From: G965230065 sp965230065
GTDB taxonomy: Bacteria > Bacteroidota > Bacteroidia > Cytophagales > Cyclobacteriaceae
Length of the DNA stretch: 64,000 bases
Assembly: GCA_965230065.1 (NCBI GenBank)
Contig: OZ245942.1
Location: 6,014,001-6,078,000 of the forward strand
Direction of reading: 5' to 3'
Under the pieces are notes generated by a model. That model saw nothing but the letters and a program-made list of their open reading frames with translations. It had not been told where the DNA came from and did not search any database. The stretch's first letter is position 1. Every line of letters begins with the position of its first letter. The translations under genes were made by a program, and so were the position numbers. Shown here piece by piece: positions 34,627 through 41,917 of the stretch.

Positions 34627-34983
34627 ATGAAAAGTACAAACATTCATGATTACATCGTAAAGTCAAACCTGACACCCTGGAAACCCCTGAAAGAAGAGGG
34701 TGTGGACACAATGGGAATTTCCGTGAAAGTATTGCGGTATGACGAACAGCAAAAACGGCCTCCTACTTTTTTGCTCCGCTTTGAGCCGGGGACAAGCTAT
34801 CCCCACCACAATCATCCGGCCGGTGAAGAGCTACTGGTGCTCGAAGGAAGTTGTGAGATTGAAAGAGCGCACCTGGTAGCGGGTGATTACCTGTACACGC
34901 CTGAGGATTTCAAGCATTCCGTAAAAACGGAGACTGGGTGCACACTATTGTTCATCGTCCCGGAAGAGGTGGAAATACTTTAG
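34627..34983 (+). CDS. Cupin domain protein
   Basis: This 118-residue protein has the single-cupin core SYPHHNHPAGEELLVLEGSCEIE (histidines and glutamate of the metal site), then AGDYLYTPEDFKHSVKTETGCTLLFIV. This is the layout of ChrR-like cupins of about 120 residues. Metal binding is likely; the substrate, or a role as sensor, is unknown. The tandem site D begins 6 bp after its stop codon. Confidence 0.9.
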   Translation: MKSTNIHDYIVKSNLTPWKPLKEEGVDTMGISVKVLRYDEQQKRPPTFLLRFEPGTSYPHHNHPAGEELLVLEGSCEIERAHLVAGDYLYTPEDFKHSVKTETGCTLLFIVPEEVEIL

Positions 34984-34988
34984 CGTAT

Positions 34989-35026
34989 TGACGCAAACAC
35001 CTTCCTAAAGTGTCGTTTTTGCACCC
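34989..35026. promoter_or_regulatory. Tandem motif, site D
   Basis: TGACGCAAACACCTTCC at 34989 and TGTCGTTTTTGCACCC at 35011, 22 bp apart, about 80 bp upstream of the ATG of a decayed NTF2-like gene. Spacing and sequence match the other five sites closely. Confidence 0.6.
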
Positions 35027-35067
35027 GTTAAGTCTCTAATGAATTTCTCACTTTTGAAATATAATAG

Positions 35068-35309
35068 ATGAATACCAACGAGAAACAAATCAGGCAATTA
35101 GTCGAGGACTGGTGCAGGCTGTTCAGAGCAGGGAGCTGAATGGGGCTGTGGCAAGGCAAACGGATAATATTATGATGTTTGATGTTCCCTTTCCACTCCA
35201 ATCAAAAGGGTTGGATGAGTACAGAAAGACCTGGCAGCTACTAATGGTATACAGTGGTCAGCGGGAACTGCCGTTTTTATATCAATTGGTCTTGCTTTTT
35301 CATGCTTAG
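35068..35309 (+). pseudogene. Frameshifted NTF2-like gene fused to an unrelated membrane-protein tail
   Basis: The start reads MNTNEKQIRQLVEDWC, an SgcJ/SnoaL-type opening, but the frame stops at GS*. One base away, the second frame continues AVQSRELNGAVARQTDNIMMFDVPFPL and DEYRKTWQL, the rest of the same domain. A one-base loss near 35118 explains this. After about 35245 the similarity ends. A third frame reads WSAGTAVFISIGLAFSCL to 35329, which looks like the last helix of an unrelated membrane protein. It is a double lesion: frameshift plus deletion junction. Confidence 0.65.
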
Positions 35310-35337
35310 TCATTCGTAACAGGAAATAATCAAAAAA

Positions 35338-35853
35338 ATGCACAAACAAGAAGTTATCACCGAAATAGAAAACACTTTTTCATCCCTGAAAACAGCCTTA
35401 TCCAGGTTTTCAGAGGGCGAACTTAACACCGTGCCGTTTGCAGGAAGCTGGACAGCCGGGCAGGTAGCGGAACACATCATCAAATCCATTGGCTGGATAC
35501 CAGATGAAAAGACGCGACATGTAGATCGGCCTTATGATAAAAAGATCGGGCCCATCCGCGACATGTTTCTGGATATGGAAATGAAGTTTAAAACAGACCC
35601 AATTCTGGAACCAGAACAATCACATCATCAACTAAAAGAGCTACTGGATACCCTGAATGAGTTAGAGGAGCAGCATGTCGCTTCAGCTCGTGAAAAAGAC
35701 CTGGCAGCCCTGTGCCTGGATATGGAACTGCCCACTTTCGGGCATCTCACCCGCTACGAATGGATACGGTTTATGATGGTGCATACCCAGCGGCATACCC
35801 GGCAAATTCAAAACATTTATAAGAAACTTAAATTGGGTGCAGGTACTTCATGA
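35338..35853 (+). CDS. DinB-fold putative metal-dependent protein
   Basis: This 171-residue protein of the DinB/YfiT superfamily (not related to the polymerase DinB at 3313-4473) has a four-helix bundle with the expected histidines: one in WTAGQVAEHIIKS and a pair in HTQRHTRQIQNIY. Relatives use metal for thiol transfer or hydrolysis. The substrate is unknown. It is the best-preserved gene in this decayed stretch. Confidence 0.87.
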   Translation: MHKQEVITEIENTFSSLKTALSRFSEGELNTVPFAGSWTAGQVAEHIIKSIGWIPDEKTRHVDRPYDKKIGPIRDMFLDMEMKFKTDPILEPEQSHHQLKELLDTLNELEEQHVASAREKDLAALCLDMELPTFGHLTRYEWIRFMMVHTQRHTRQIQNIYKKLKLGAGTS

Positions 35854-36029
35854 AAATGAATAATCCTGAAATAGCAACCCGAAACAGTGGAGGTCAGAAT
35901 CAGCAGGGTACTATCATGCAGTTTCTGGAAGGAATTCATTTAACAGGGCCAGATATCCAAATTACAGTAGAAGCAGGCTTCAGGGACCTGCATAGATTTA
36001 ACGATGAAGGGCTAGTGGTTGAAACATAG
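35850..36029 (+). CDS. Short open frame overlapping the previous gene, unknown
   Basis: An ATG inside the stop of the DinB-fold gene (ATGA overlap) opens a frame of 59 codons ending at 36027-36029, with TIMQFLEGIHLTGPDIQITVE and then AGFRDLHRFNDEGLVVET. It may be the tail of another small domain protein. Position and overlap suggest translation by coupling, but no family was recognised and it may be a remnant. Confidence 0.3.
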   Translation: MKMNNPEIATRNSGGQNQQGTIMQFLEGIHLTGPDIQITVEAGFRDLHRFNDEGLVVET

Positions 36030-36081
36030 AATATACTGGACAGTCTGGCAATTATGCAATAGTAAGGTTTCCCAATAAGGC

Positions 36082-36939
36082 GTGAAAAAAGAAAGAAGGT
36101 ACGACATAGACTGGATCCGGGTGATTGTGTTTGATACCCTGATCATTTATCATGTAGCAATGTTTTTCGTTCCCTGGGACTGGGAGCTGAAAAATAATGA
36201 AACAGTCGATTGGATCAAATGGCCCATGCTTTTCATAAATCTCTGGCGTTTGCCAATCCTCTTCGTGATTTCCGGTATGGGTACAAGGTTTGCGCTGTCC
36301 TATCGGTCAGGGGGGCAGTTTGTCAAAGAAAGAATCTCAAGGTTATTTGTTCCACTGCTGGCGGGCATTCTCTTAATGGTTGCACCCCAAATCTATCTTG
36401 TAAGACAAGCAGAAGGCAGGGGATATTCCTCGTTTCTGGATTTTTATCCTGATTTTTTCAATGGCTTCTATCCTGAAGGTAATTTCAGTTGGGGTCATCT
36501 TTGGTTTCTACCTTACCTGCTGGTGATGTCCCTGTTGGCCACCCCGATATTCTTATATCTCAGGAAGGAAAATAATGCCATAACTGCTTTCACAATGCTA
36601 GTCTGGAGTTGGTTCAATATTGATAATTTGTATTTGACGGCATTTTTCTCGTCAATAAATAAATGGAGCTGGATACTGGCTGTTTTTGGTTTCTCAGCTA
36701 CTTCTCTCAATAAAGAAAGTAAGGTGATCAAGTATCGCAATCAGGCTGTCTATCCCTTTTACCTTCTCCACCAGACAATCATCATACTCATAGGCTTTTA
36801 TCTGATGGATAGTTCAATACCTGTCTCCCTAAAAGCAGTTATTATGGTCGCTAGCACATTCGGAGGGTGCTGGATTATCTATGAATTCCTGATAAGAAGG
36901 ATATCACTATTGAAGTTATTGTTTGGGGTAAGGCGATAA
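36082..36939 (+). CDS. Acyltransferase 3-like membrane protein, probably internally deleted
   Basis: This 285-residue protein starts with GTG (MKKERRYDIDWIRVIVFDTLIIYHVAMF), the N-terminal signature of acyltransferase 3, with the conserved histidine of the first helix. ILFVISGMGTRFALSYRS and KERISRLFVPLLAG follow. Family members have about 350-400 residues and ten helices. Here the sequence passes directly from FTMLVWSWF (about residue 178) to NKWSWILAVFGFSAT and YRNQAVYPFYLLHQT. A block of about 100 residues is therefore probably missing, which makes it an internally deleted gene that keeps an open frame. Activity is doubtful. Confidence 0.7.
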   Translation: MKKERRYDIDWIRVIVFDTLIIYHVAMFFVPWDWELKNNETVDWIKWPMLFINLWRLPILFVISGMGTRFALSYRSGGQFVKERISRLFVPLLAGILLMVAPQIYLVRQAEGRGYSSFLDFYPDFFNGFYPEGNFSWGHLWFLPYLLVMSLLATPIFLYLRKENNAITAFTMLVWSWFNIDNLYLTAFFSSINKWSWILAVFGFSATSLNKESKVIKYRNQAVYPFYLLHQTIIILIGFYLMDSSIPVSLKAVIMVASTFGGCWIIYEFLIRRISLLKLLFGVRR

Positions 36940-36952
36940 ACTATCCTACTCC

Positions 36953-36970
36953 TGTCGGATTCATTCTATA
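36953..36970 (+). promoter_or_regulatory. TGTCGGATT-N2-TTCTATA motif upstream of a remnant
   Basis: TGTCGGATTCATTCTATA at 36953-36970 matches the copies at 24333 and 33701. The gene it would have controlled, the FMN reductase at 37059, is reduced to its first 17 codons. Confidence 0.5.
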
Positions 36971-37058
36971 TATAAAATCGGCTAAGCCTTAGGTTTGAAT
37001 TGAAATTTGATTTACCACCGTGAACCGCTATTAAAAAATATAACCAAAAGAGTAACAA

Positions 37059-37112
37059 ATGAAGATTTTAGCATTCTCCGGAAGCAATAGCTCTCGTTCT
37101 ATAAACCATTAA
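37059..37112 (+). pseudogene. 5' stub of an NADPH-dependent FMN reductase
   Basis: The frame MKILAFSGSNSSRSINH ends in TAA at 37110-37112. The opening KILAFSGSNSSRS is the flavin-phosphate loop start of SsuE/FMN reductases, so this is a gene cut down to its first 17 codons. The rest is absent before the next gene at 37138. Confidence 0.65.
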
Positions 37113-37137
37113 TTCAAACCATTTAAAATTCAGAAAA

Positions 37138-37434
37138 ATGATTATTGTAAAAGTAACCTATACCGTAAATCCTGATTTCGTAGAAAAGAACCGAAGCAAT
37201 GTAGAGAAATTCATAGAAGATGTGAAAAAGTTGAATAACCCCGCAATCAAATATTATTCATTCCTTGGACCGGATGGTAAAACGTTTACACATCTGGCGC
37301 TCTATGAAAACGAAGAAGCTCAAAAGCAGTTTTTGGATATTCCCTCGTTCAAGTCATTTCAGCAGCAACGGAATGCCAGCGGATTGGAAAAAGGAGAGCA
37401 TATTGAAACGCTTGGGTTGGTAGCTTCAGCATAG
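37138..37434 (+). CDS. Antibiotic biosynthesis monooxygenase-like protein
   Basis: This 98-residue protein reads MIIVKVTYTVNPDFVEKNRSNVEKFIEDVKK, then IKYYSFLGPDGKTFTHLALYENEEAQKQFLD, an ABM-type ferredoxin-like dimer fold. Members act on quinols or small aromatic metabolites without a metal or cofactor; this one is unassigned. It is separated from the Crp-like gene by 71 bp. Confidence 0.8.
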   Translation: MIIVKVTYTVNPDFVEKNRSNVEKFIEDVKKLNNPAIKYYSFLGPDGKTFTHLALYENEEAQKQFLDIPSFKSFQQQRNASGLEKGEHIETLGLVASA

Positions 37435-37488
37435 AGTTTTGCGTAATCATAAATGAGGGGTAAAACCTGTATTCTTAGGAAAACTATC

Positions 37489-37507
37489 ATTTTACATTTC
37501 GTAAAAT
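37489..37507. promoter_or_regulatory. Inverted repeat covering the start of the Crp-like gene
   Basis: ATTTTAC (37489-37495) is inverted as GTAAAAT (37501-37507) around a 5-base loop, and the gene's ATG lies at 37506-37508. A DNA operator or an RNA hairpin hiding the start codon would both fit. Confidence 0.35.
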
Positions 37508-38078
37508 GGAAAAATTATATAACCATATCAATAAATACGTTGGGGTAGACATTGACGAATTTGAAAAAATAGCTTCATTTTTTGAGCCAAGGTCGGTCAA
37601 TAAAAAAGAAATGCTCTATAGGGCTGGCAGTAAAATTCTTCCTCACTATTTTGTTTTAGAGGGGTGCATTCATATGTATTTTATTAATGACCGGGGGTTG
37701 GAGCATACCATACAATTTGCTATTGCCGATTGGTGGCTCACTGATTATTTAGCATTTCAGCACAACAGAAGCTCGGGGTTTAATATTGAAGCCGTAGAAC
37801 AATCCGAGCTTCTTCAGATAAGTTACCAAAAGCAACAAGAACTGCTCAAAACGTTCCCGAAAATGGAAACGTACTTTAGAAATATTTACCAGACTGCTTA
37901 TGGGGCGGCATTAATGAGAATGAAGTATATTTTTAGTTACTCGAAGGAAGAAATCTACTATGATTTTAGGGATTCCTTTCCCGAATTTGTCAATAATGTA
38001 CCGCAATATATGGTAGCCGCCTATCTGGGTTTATCGCCCGAATATGTAAGCAAATTAAGAAGGAAAAGCACTTCTTGA
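37506..38078 (+). CDS. Crp/Fnr family transcriptional regulator
   Basis: This 190-residue protein has an N-terminal cNMP-binding-like barrel (FVLEGCIHMYFINDRGLEHTIQFAIADWW) and a C-terminal winged helix (MVAAYLGLSPEYVSKLRRKSTS). In Bacteroidota such short Crp-like proteins lack an obvious cAMP pocket and respond to other signals. It is followed by a CMD (AhpD-like) stub and then the PfpI-like lipoprotein, so it may regulate neighbours on the same strand. An inverted repeat covers its own start codon. Confidence 0.87.
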   Translation: MEKLYNHINKYVGVDIDEFEKIASFFEPRSVNKKEMLYRAGSKILPHYFVLEGCIHMYFINDRGLEHTIQFAIADWWLTDYLAFQHNRSSGFNIEAVEQSELLQISYQKQQELLKTFPKMETYFRNIYQTAYGAALMRMKYIFSYSKEEIYYDFRDSFPEFVNNVPQYMVAAYLGLSPEYVSKLRRKSTS

Positions 38079-38142
38079 ACCAGTTCAATTTTATTGTAAA
38101 ACCCGGTACATAGCTTTGCTTCATAACCAAAATAGTAAAGCT

Positions 38143-38253
38143 ATGAACCAAAGAATTCAGATTGACAAACTACAACCCGAAGCCTACAAGCCGCTGTATG
38201 CACTTGAAAATTACCTTGCAGGCAGTACTCATAAACAACCTATATTGGATTAA
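38143..38253 (+). pseudogene. 5' stub of a carboxymuconolactone decarboxylase (AhpD-like) gene
   Basis: The 36-codon frame MNQRIQIDKLQPEAYKPLYAL then ENYLAGSTHKQPILD ends at TAA (38251-38253). The opening resembles the start of CMD/AhpD-like proteins, but the catalytic CXXC that should follow is missing. The stub stops 5 bp before the PfpI-like lipoprotein start, so a deletion joined the two. Confidence 0.6.
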
Positions 38254-38257
38254 GAAT

Positions 38258-39007
38258 ATGGAGAAGCGTATTATAACTATACTTTTTATCGCGACAATTT
38301 TCTTTGGTTGCAATACCGATAAACCGGAATCTGGCACCGTACAAAATGCTGAACAAGCGGAAGGTGTACAGGGCACTTTACCCAAATACATTAAACCCTT
38401 TCGGCCTGAATTACCAACCATCGGGCTGTTGATGTACGATGGGGTACTTCAAAGTGAAGTAGTGGCAACATCGGATGTTTTTGCCAAACCAAGCGAAGAG
38501 GGAGAACAACTCTTCAATGTCGTGACAATATCCGAAACTGAAAGCCCTATTACTACAGAAGAAGGGTTGAGGTTAATTCCTGATTACTCGTTTAAAAATT
38601 GCCCATCCCTTACCGCTTTGTTCGTTCCAAGTGCATACGATATGTATGGCCAGGTCCGTAATAAAAAACTTTTGGGTTTTATAAGGGAGAAGAACAAAGA
38701 AACTGAATACACCATAAGCAATTGTGCAGGGGCCCAGTTAATCGGGGCTTCCGGCATTGCAAACGGGCACAAAATAGTAACCTATATTGGTGGTGGTGAA
38801 CAGCTACAAAAAGACTTTCCTAACCTAAAGGTGCAAGACGACAGTCGGGTGACTTTTGTTGAAGATGGAAAGTTTAGTTCTTCCAATGGAAACTTGGCCA
38901 GCTATATTTCGGCCCTGCATGTATTGGAAAAAATGAGCAGTCCGGAGCACAGGGATTATGTTGAGTCATATTTGTACCTCGAGCGTCTTCAAAATTGGAG
39001 GAAATAA
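38258..39007 (+). CDS. DJ-1/PfpI family lipoprotein
   Basis: From MEKRIITILFIATIFFGC the protein has 249 residues with a lipobox (FFGC) that gives a lipidated cysteine. The DJ-1/PfpI domain follows: PTIGLLMYDGVLQSEVVATSDVF, then YTISNCAGAQLIGASGIANGHKIVTY, where the cysteine in SNCAGA is the nucleophile elbow. The family includes glyoxalase III-like and protein-repair enzymes. The lipoprotein location suggests a role in the cell envelope. The upstream extension to 38162 belongs to the CMD stub region and was excluded. Confidence 0.87.
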   Translation: MEKRIITILFIATIFFGCNTDKPESGTVQNAEQAEGVQGTLPKYIKPFRPELPTIGLLMYDGVLQSEVVATSDVFAKPSEEGEQLFNVVTISETESPITTEEGLRLIPDYSFKNCPSLTALFVPSAYDMYGQVRNKKLLGFIREKNKETEYTISNCAGAQLIGASGIANGHKIVTYIGGGEQLQKDFPNLKVQDDSRVTFVEDGKFSSSNGNLASYISALHVLEKMSSPEHRDYVESYLYLERLQNWRK

Positions 39008-39047
39008 CAAATTGTACCCAACAATAATCAGAAGCTGGTCAGGTCAA

Positions 39048-39085
39048 TGACGGAATCAACCCCTCAAACTGCCGCCATTACACCC
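39048..39085. promoter_or_regulatory. Tandem motif, site B
   Basis: TGACGGAATCAACCCC at 39048 and TGCCGCCATTACACCC at 39070, 22 bp apart, 164 bp upstream of the hydrolase gene at 39212. The first half-site reads exactly as in site A. Confidence 0.6.
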
Positions 39086-39211
39086 GAAAATATTCATTTA
39101 TGCCCCTGAAATTTGTATTCAACAAATGCAGTGATGGAATCATTATTCATTACAGGGCTGTAAACCCCTGTTCGAAATTGAAATTAATTATAATGTAATA
39201 TCAAAAAGTTA

Positions 39212-39763
39212 ATGAAACCTCAGCTACTGATTATACAAGGTGGTGGAGAAGGGGCACACGAGTGGGGCATGCCATTGATTACTGCCTTGAAAGAACAATT
39301 AGGAAACAATTATGATGTCCACTTTCCGAAAATGCCGAATGAGAAAAACCCTCAGTATCATGCCTGGGTGCACAAGATAGAGGAAGAATTGCAAAACCTT
39401 AGCGGACCGGTTATCCTTCTGGGCCATTCGCTGGGAGGGTCGGTCTTGCTGAAGTACTTGTCGGAGCAAGCGGTATTGCAGCATATTCAGGCTTTGTTCC
39501 TGGTATCTGCCCCGTTCTGGGGAGTACCTGACTGGGAAGTGGACCAATTCACATTGGCTGATAATTTTACCTACAAACTGCCAAATGTCATTTCGTCTTT
39601 CATTTATCACAGCTGTGATGATCCCTTCGTACCTTTCTTACATCACAAGCGGTATAAAGATCTGCTTGCAACGGCTACCGTAAGAACATTTAATAATGCA
39701 GGACATGAAATGGTGAAGGCCGTACCAACATTGATAAAAGACATTAGCAGTTTGAAAGATTAG
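39212..39763 (+). CDS. Small alpha/beta hydrolase (RBBP9/YdeN-like)
   Basis: This 183-residue protein reads QLLIIQGGGEGAHEWGMPLI, then PVILLGHSLGGSVLLKYLSEQ (G-x-S-x-G), an acid in SCDDPFVPFLHHKRYKDLL and a histidine in FNNAGHEMVKAVP. It is a compact cytosolic serine hydrolase of the RBBP9/YdeN type; the substrate is unknown. Site B lies upstream. Confidence 0.85.
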   Translation: MKPQLLIIQGGGEGAHEWGMPLITALKEQLGNNYDVHFPKMPNEKNPQYHAWVHKIEEELQNLSGPVILLGHSLGGSVLLKYLSEQAVLQHIQALFLVSAPFWGVPDWEVDQFTLADNFTYKLPNVISSFIYHSCDDPFVPFLHHKRYKDLLATATVRTFNNAGHEMVKAVPTLIKDISSLKD

Positions 39764-39862
39764 GTAAAGGGCCTCTCCTATTGATTTCATTATGATGAAA
39801 CTCTTTTTGCAATAGGTCCGTGCAGTAAACCAAACCAACCAAAATTCATCAGAAAAATTTGC

Positions 39863-39904
39863 GCAGTTAAATGACTGCATATATATTTGCAGTCAAATAG
39901 CTGC
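39863..39904. promoter_or_regulatory. Long palindrome, probable ArsR operator
   Basis: A 42-bp imperfect palindrome has a core of TGACTGCA (39872-39879) and TGCAGTCA (39888-39895) around 8 bases. The outer arms (GCAGTTA and TAGCTGC) also pair with one mismatch each. It lies directly before the ArsR-type start (39909), so it is the likely autoregulatory operator. Confidence 0.65.
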
Positions 39905-39908
39905 ACAA

Positions 39909-40229
39909 ATGAACTTAAGAAGAGATGTATTTCAGGCAATAGCCGACCCCACCCGCAGGGCCATTATCACGCTGGTAGCCCTTCAGGCGATGACACCCGG
40001 GGCAATTGCTGAAAAATTTGATTCATCCAGGCAAACCATTTCAAGACATATACAAATCCTCACCGAGTGCGAATTACTGGAACAAAAGCAAAACGGAAGG
40101 GAAATTTTCTATCATTTAAATCCCAAAAAGCTAAAAGAAATTGCGGACTTTATTGAACCCTTCCGCAAAATGTGGGATGAGCGATTTAATAAACTGGAGG
40201 CCGTAATGAAAAATTACAAACCTGCCTGA
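39909..40229 (+). CDS. ArsR family transcriptional regulator
   Basis: This 106-residue protein reads MNLRRDVFQAIADPTRRAIITLVALQAMTPGAIAEKF, then SSRQTISRHIQILTECELLEQKQNGREIFYHLNP, the ArsR winged helix. The metal-binding cysteines of metal sensors are absent, so it resembles the type that pairs with an AHSA1 gene. The gene at 40259 is such an AHSA1/SRPBCC protein, and a DoxX-like gene follows. It is probably autoregulated through the palindrome at 39863-39904. Confidence 0.9.
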   Translation: MNLRRDVFQAIADPTRRAIITLVALQAMTPGAIAEKFDSSRQTISRHIQILTECELLEQKQNGREIFYHLNPKKLKEIADFIEPFRKMWDERFNKLEAVMKNYKPA

Positions 40230-40240
40230 CGGTAGGCAGG
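40221..40240. repeat. Short palindromic repeat at the end of the ArsR gene
   Basis: CCTGCCT (40221-40227) and AGGCAGG (40234-40240) are inverted around 6 bases, and the gene's stop TGA lies inside. It is one copy of the Pro-Ala-Gly-type palindrome also seen at 40808 and 49893. Confidence 0.5.
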
Positions 40241-40258
40241 CCAGATAAATAGTAGCAT

Positions 40259-40723
40259 ATGGAGCTAAAGACAAAAATTAATTTCGAGGATGGCAAACAG
40301 GAATTGCTGATAACCAGGGAGTTTGATTTGCCATTGGAATTACTTTTCAAAGCGCATGTAGAGGCCAAAATTGTGGAACAATGGATGGGGACCAAAGTGC
40401 TGAAACTAGAAAATAAAAAGCACGGAAGTTATCAATTTGAAACAACCGATCCTCAGGGAAACAAACATGGGTTCAACGGGACAATCCATGAGTTTGTTCC
40501 AAATGAAAAAATCACGCGCACCTTTGAAATGGAGAACACTCCTTTTCCTGTCCAACTTCAGTTTTTAGGGTTTGAACAACTTACCGAAGTCACCAGCAAG
40601 CTCTACATGCACATAGTTTATAAATCAGTTGCAGACCGGGATCAAATGCTGAAGCTGCCCTTTGCCCAGGGCATCAATATGGCACACAACCGCTTACAGG
40701 AAATTGTGGGTAAATATAAATGA
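40259..40723 (+). CDS. AHSA1/SRPBCC domain protein
   Basis: This 154-residue protein reads ELLITREFDLPLELLFKAHVEAKIVEQWMGTKVL, then HGFNGTIHEFVPNEKITRTFEME, the START-like AHSA1 fold with a hydrophobic pocket. The ArsR-plus-AHSA1 pair is common; such pairs may sense small hydrophobic compounds. The ligand is unknown. It lies 29 bp from the ArsR gene and is likely under the same operator. Confidence 0.88.
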   Translation: MELKTKINFEDGKQELLITREFDLPLELLFKAHVEAKIVEQWMGTKVLKLENKKHGSYQFETTDPQGNKHGFNGTIHEFVPNEKITRTFEMENTPFPVQLQFLGFEQLTEVTSKLYMHIVYKSVADRDQMLKLPFAQGINMAHNRLQEIVGKYK

Positions 40724-40726
40724 ACC

Positions 40727-40775
40727 TGCCACGAAGGCATGAAGACACTAAGAATAGCTTTGTGCCTTCGTGGCA
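40727..40775. repeat. 13-bp inverted repeat (REP-like) after the AHSA1 gene
   Basis: TGCCACGAAGGCA (40727-40739) and TGCCTTCGTGGCA (40763-40775) are perfectly inverted around a 23-base loop. It is similar in style to the intergenic palindromes widespread in Bacteroidota. It could also act as a terminator. Confidence 0.6.
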
Positions 40776-40790
40776 TAAAACATATCTATT

Positions 40791-41198
40791 ATGAAAAGAA
40801 GAAACCCGCCTGCCGGACGGGCAGGCAAAATCATCTATTGGATCACCACCGGCTTCCTTGCATTTGGAATGTTGGCAGGAGGTATACAGCAACTCCTTCA
40901 AACAGGAGGTTACGTTGATATAGTGGCAGATCAATTAGGTTATCCGATCTACTTATTGTCTATTCTGGGGTTTTGGAAAATTTTGGGAGTTGTTGCCATC
41001 TTAATTCCAAAATTCCCCTTAGTGAAGGAATGGGCTTACGCAGGTTTTTTCTTTGCCATGTCAGGAGCGGCAGCCTCGCACATTGCAATGGGCCAACCAT
41101 TCAGTAAAGCAATTCCATCGTTGACCCTTCTCATCATGACGGTTGCATCATGGTATTTCAGGCCTGCAAGTAGAAAAATCAATATCGTCCATGAATAA
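40791..41198 (+). CDS. DoxX-like membrane protein
   Basis: This 135-residue protein has four hydrophobic segments (GKIIYWITTGFLAFGMLAGG, then YPIYLLSILGFWKILGVVAIL, WAYAGFFFAMSGAAASHIAM and SLTLLIMTVASWYF). The WKILGVVAIL and ASHIAMG motifs are typical of DoxX-like proteins encoded beside AHSA1 and ArsR genes. Its N-terminus, MKRRNPPAGRAGKI, contains a palindromic insertion (40808-40826), so the true start may lie further in. Its stop overlaps the next gene's start by 8 bp. Confidence 0.82.
   Translation: MKRRNPPAGRAGKIIYWITTGFLAFGMLAGGIQQLLQTGGYVDIVADQLGYPIYLLSILGFWKILGVVAILIPKFPLVKEWAYAGFFFAMSGAAASHIAMGQPFSKAIPSLTLLIMTVASWYFRPASRKINIVHE
40808..40826. repeat. Palindromic insertion inside the DoxX-like N-terminus
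   Basis: GCCTGCC (40808-40814) and GGCAGGC (40820-40826) are inverted around five bases and encode Pro-Pro-Ala-Gly-Arg-Ala-Gly in frame. It is the second copy of the same family in 600 bp. Confidence 0.55.
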
Positions 41199-41787
41199 AA
41201 ATAAAATTATGAATCCAAAAGTAGATTGGTTCTTCGATAAAACTACAAAATGGCAAAGAGAGTATAAAAAATTGAGGACACTTGTCCTTGACTGTGGACT
41301 GACCGAAGAATTGAAGTGGGGTGTTCCTTGCTACACGTTTCGGAAAAGTAATGTAGTTTTAATGCATGGGTTTAAAGAATACTGTGCCCTTCTGTTTCAC
41401 AAAGGTGCTTTGTTACATGATGCCGAGGGTATTCTGGTGCAACAAACAGAAAATGTGCAAGCAGCCCGACAGATGCGGTTCATCAGCGTTCAGGAAATAG
41501 TTGAAATGGAACCCACCATCAAAGCCTATATTTATGAAGCGATAGAAGTGGAAAAAGCCGGTTTGAAGGTGGCATTGAAAAAGACTTCAGCATTCAGCGT
41601 TCCTGAAGAATTTCAAAAGAAATTGGATGAAAACCCTGCCTTGAAAGCCGCTTTTGAGGCATTAACGCCAGGTCGACAAAGAGGATATATCTTGTATTTT
41701 TCCAGGGCCAAACAGGCCAAAACCCGGGAGGCGAGGGTTGAAAAATGTATGCAGCAAATTCTTGATGGAAAGGGGTTGAATGATTAG
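41191..41787 (+). CDS. YdeI-like protein (DUF1801 and OmdA-like domains)
   Basis: From MNKNKIMNPKVDWFF the protein has 198 residues. TTKWQREYKKLRTLVLDCGLTEELKWGVPCY is the DUF1801-type N-terminus, and FQKKLDENPALKAAFEALTPGRQRGYILYFSRAKQAKTREAR is the OmdA-type C-terminus of YdeI proteins. The biochemical role is unknown. The ATG at 41191 overlaps the DoxX-like stop, and a second in-frame ATG lies at 41209. It is likely to be co-transcribed with the ArsR-AHSA1-DoxX genes. Confidence 0.87.
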   Translation: MNKNKIMNPKVDWFFDKTTKWQREYKKLRTLVLDCGLTEELKWGVPCYTFRKSNVVLMHGFKEYCALLFHKGALLHDAEGILVQQTENVQAARQMRFISVQEIVEMEPTIKAYIYEAIEVEKAGLKVALKKTSAFSVPEEFQKKLDENPALKAAFEALTPGRQRGYILYFSRAKQAKTREARVEKCMQQILDGKGLND

Positions 41788-41917
41788 TACATAAGATGGA
41801 AAAGAAATTAATCAGACTATAGGAAAAAAATTATTGACTCCTGTCCAGTTCTGTATAATCCATTTGATAAAGGGGTGAAAACAAATTATTTTATTCACCT
41901 TAAAAAATTTTAGGACA

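Noticed and set aside
34387..34647. Minus-strand open frame of 86 codons
   Set aside because: It is the shadow of the DUF1772-like remnant on the plus strand.
41834..41859. TTGACT and TATAAT upstream of the YCII gene, like an enteric promoter
   Set aside because: The spacer is only 14 bases and Bacteroidota promoters use a different pattern, so it was not called.
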